Positions 63,841 to 64,000 of a DNA stretch of 64,000 nucleotides are shown in pieces. The position numbers and the translations under genes were made by a program. Within the stretch, counting starts at the first letter, position 1. Every line of letters begins with the position of its first letter. The DNA is from Gammaproteobacteria bacterium (GTDB lineage: Bacteria > Pseudomonadota > Gammaproteobacteria > Steroidobacterales > Woeseiaceae), in the NCBI GenBank assembly GCA_029861535.1, contig JAOTZC010000008.1:1-64000 (forward strand). The letters are read 5' to 3'. The notes under the pieces were generated by a model, which did no database searches, was not told where the DNA came from, and saw nothing but the letters and a program-made list of their open reading frames with translations.

Positions 63841-64000
63841 AGAAGAGCAGGTTTTGGAATTGCTGCACGAGCGCATTCGCATTAACCCCGAGCGTGTCGA
63901 AGTGACAGGCAGTTAACGGCCGGGAGCAGGCGCCGCTAACTCAGTCCATTCTTGCGGTGTGCGCAGCGTATTTTTACGTATCACCCGCACTGCTATTGCC

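Overview
The window looks like a chromosomal segment from a free-living, probably marine or sediment, gammaproteobacterium. The strongest sign is the minus-strand housekeeping block nnr-tsaE-amidase-mutL-miaA-hfq-hflX-hflK-hflC-DUF2065-purA (33077 to 21670), with queG divergent from nnr; this order is characteristic of Gammaproteobacteria. A second core block, pcnB-folK-deoxynucleoside kinase-panB-panC (39521 to 35292), agrees. No species can be named from the sequence alone. Rhombosortase-type C-termini, many Tat/lipoprotein signals and a REP-associated transposase fit a Woeseia- or Chromatiales-like lineage, but that is inference.

Layout. Positions 1-21700 are mostly accessory and cell-envelope genes: a FAD-linked oxidoreductase, a c-di-GMP-I riboswitch in front of a small secreted cysteine-containing protein, a Tat-exported glycosylasparaginase, a very large secreted nuclease with duplicated lamin-tail domains, an OsmC peroxidase, a lipoprotein amidohydrolase, Mpo1- and NnrU-type membrane proteins, a lipoprotein phospholipase D homologue, a NERD-domain membrane protein beside a patatin, and a GlyGly-CTERM surface protein. 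Positions 21670-39521 are the two conserved core blocks (tRNA modification, mismatch repair, Hfq, HflKC/HflX quality control, NAD(P)HX repair, folate and pantothenate synthesis, RNA polyadenylation), with a polyphosphate kinase 2 between them and a 37-bp tandem array that copies the tail of queG.

Positions 39598-45000 hold a functional tRNA-Glu(CTC), then 5.2 kb with a P-type cation ATPase, a VanZ-like protein and a UbiA-family prenyltransferase, and finally a decayed tRNA-Glu 3' half with its own terminator: either an old tRNA-targeted insertion or a broken tandem tRNA pair. Next comes a tight three-gene minus-strand operon (48644-45070) of coiled-coil and membrane proteins without a recognisable function, the best candidate here for an undescribed system. 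It is followed by a periplasmic amidohydrolase, a subtilisin-like protease ending in twelve GYLWT[N/D] hexads, a RAYT transposase bounded by inverted repeats, and a CHASE4 hybrid kinase with three receivers and an HPt domain. The last 7 kb hold small enzymes, small membrane proteins and many intergenic repeats.

A dispersed intergenic repeat family (ends TGTCCGCT / AGCGGACA, tail GGCAGCTAACGGCC) recurs at least nine times, concentrated in 40-45 kb and 60-64 kb. No CRISPR array, prophage structure, integrase or GGDEF/EAL gene was seen in the window.
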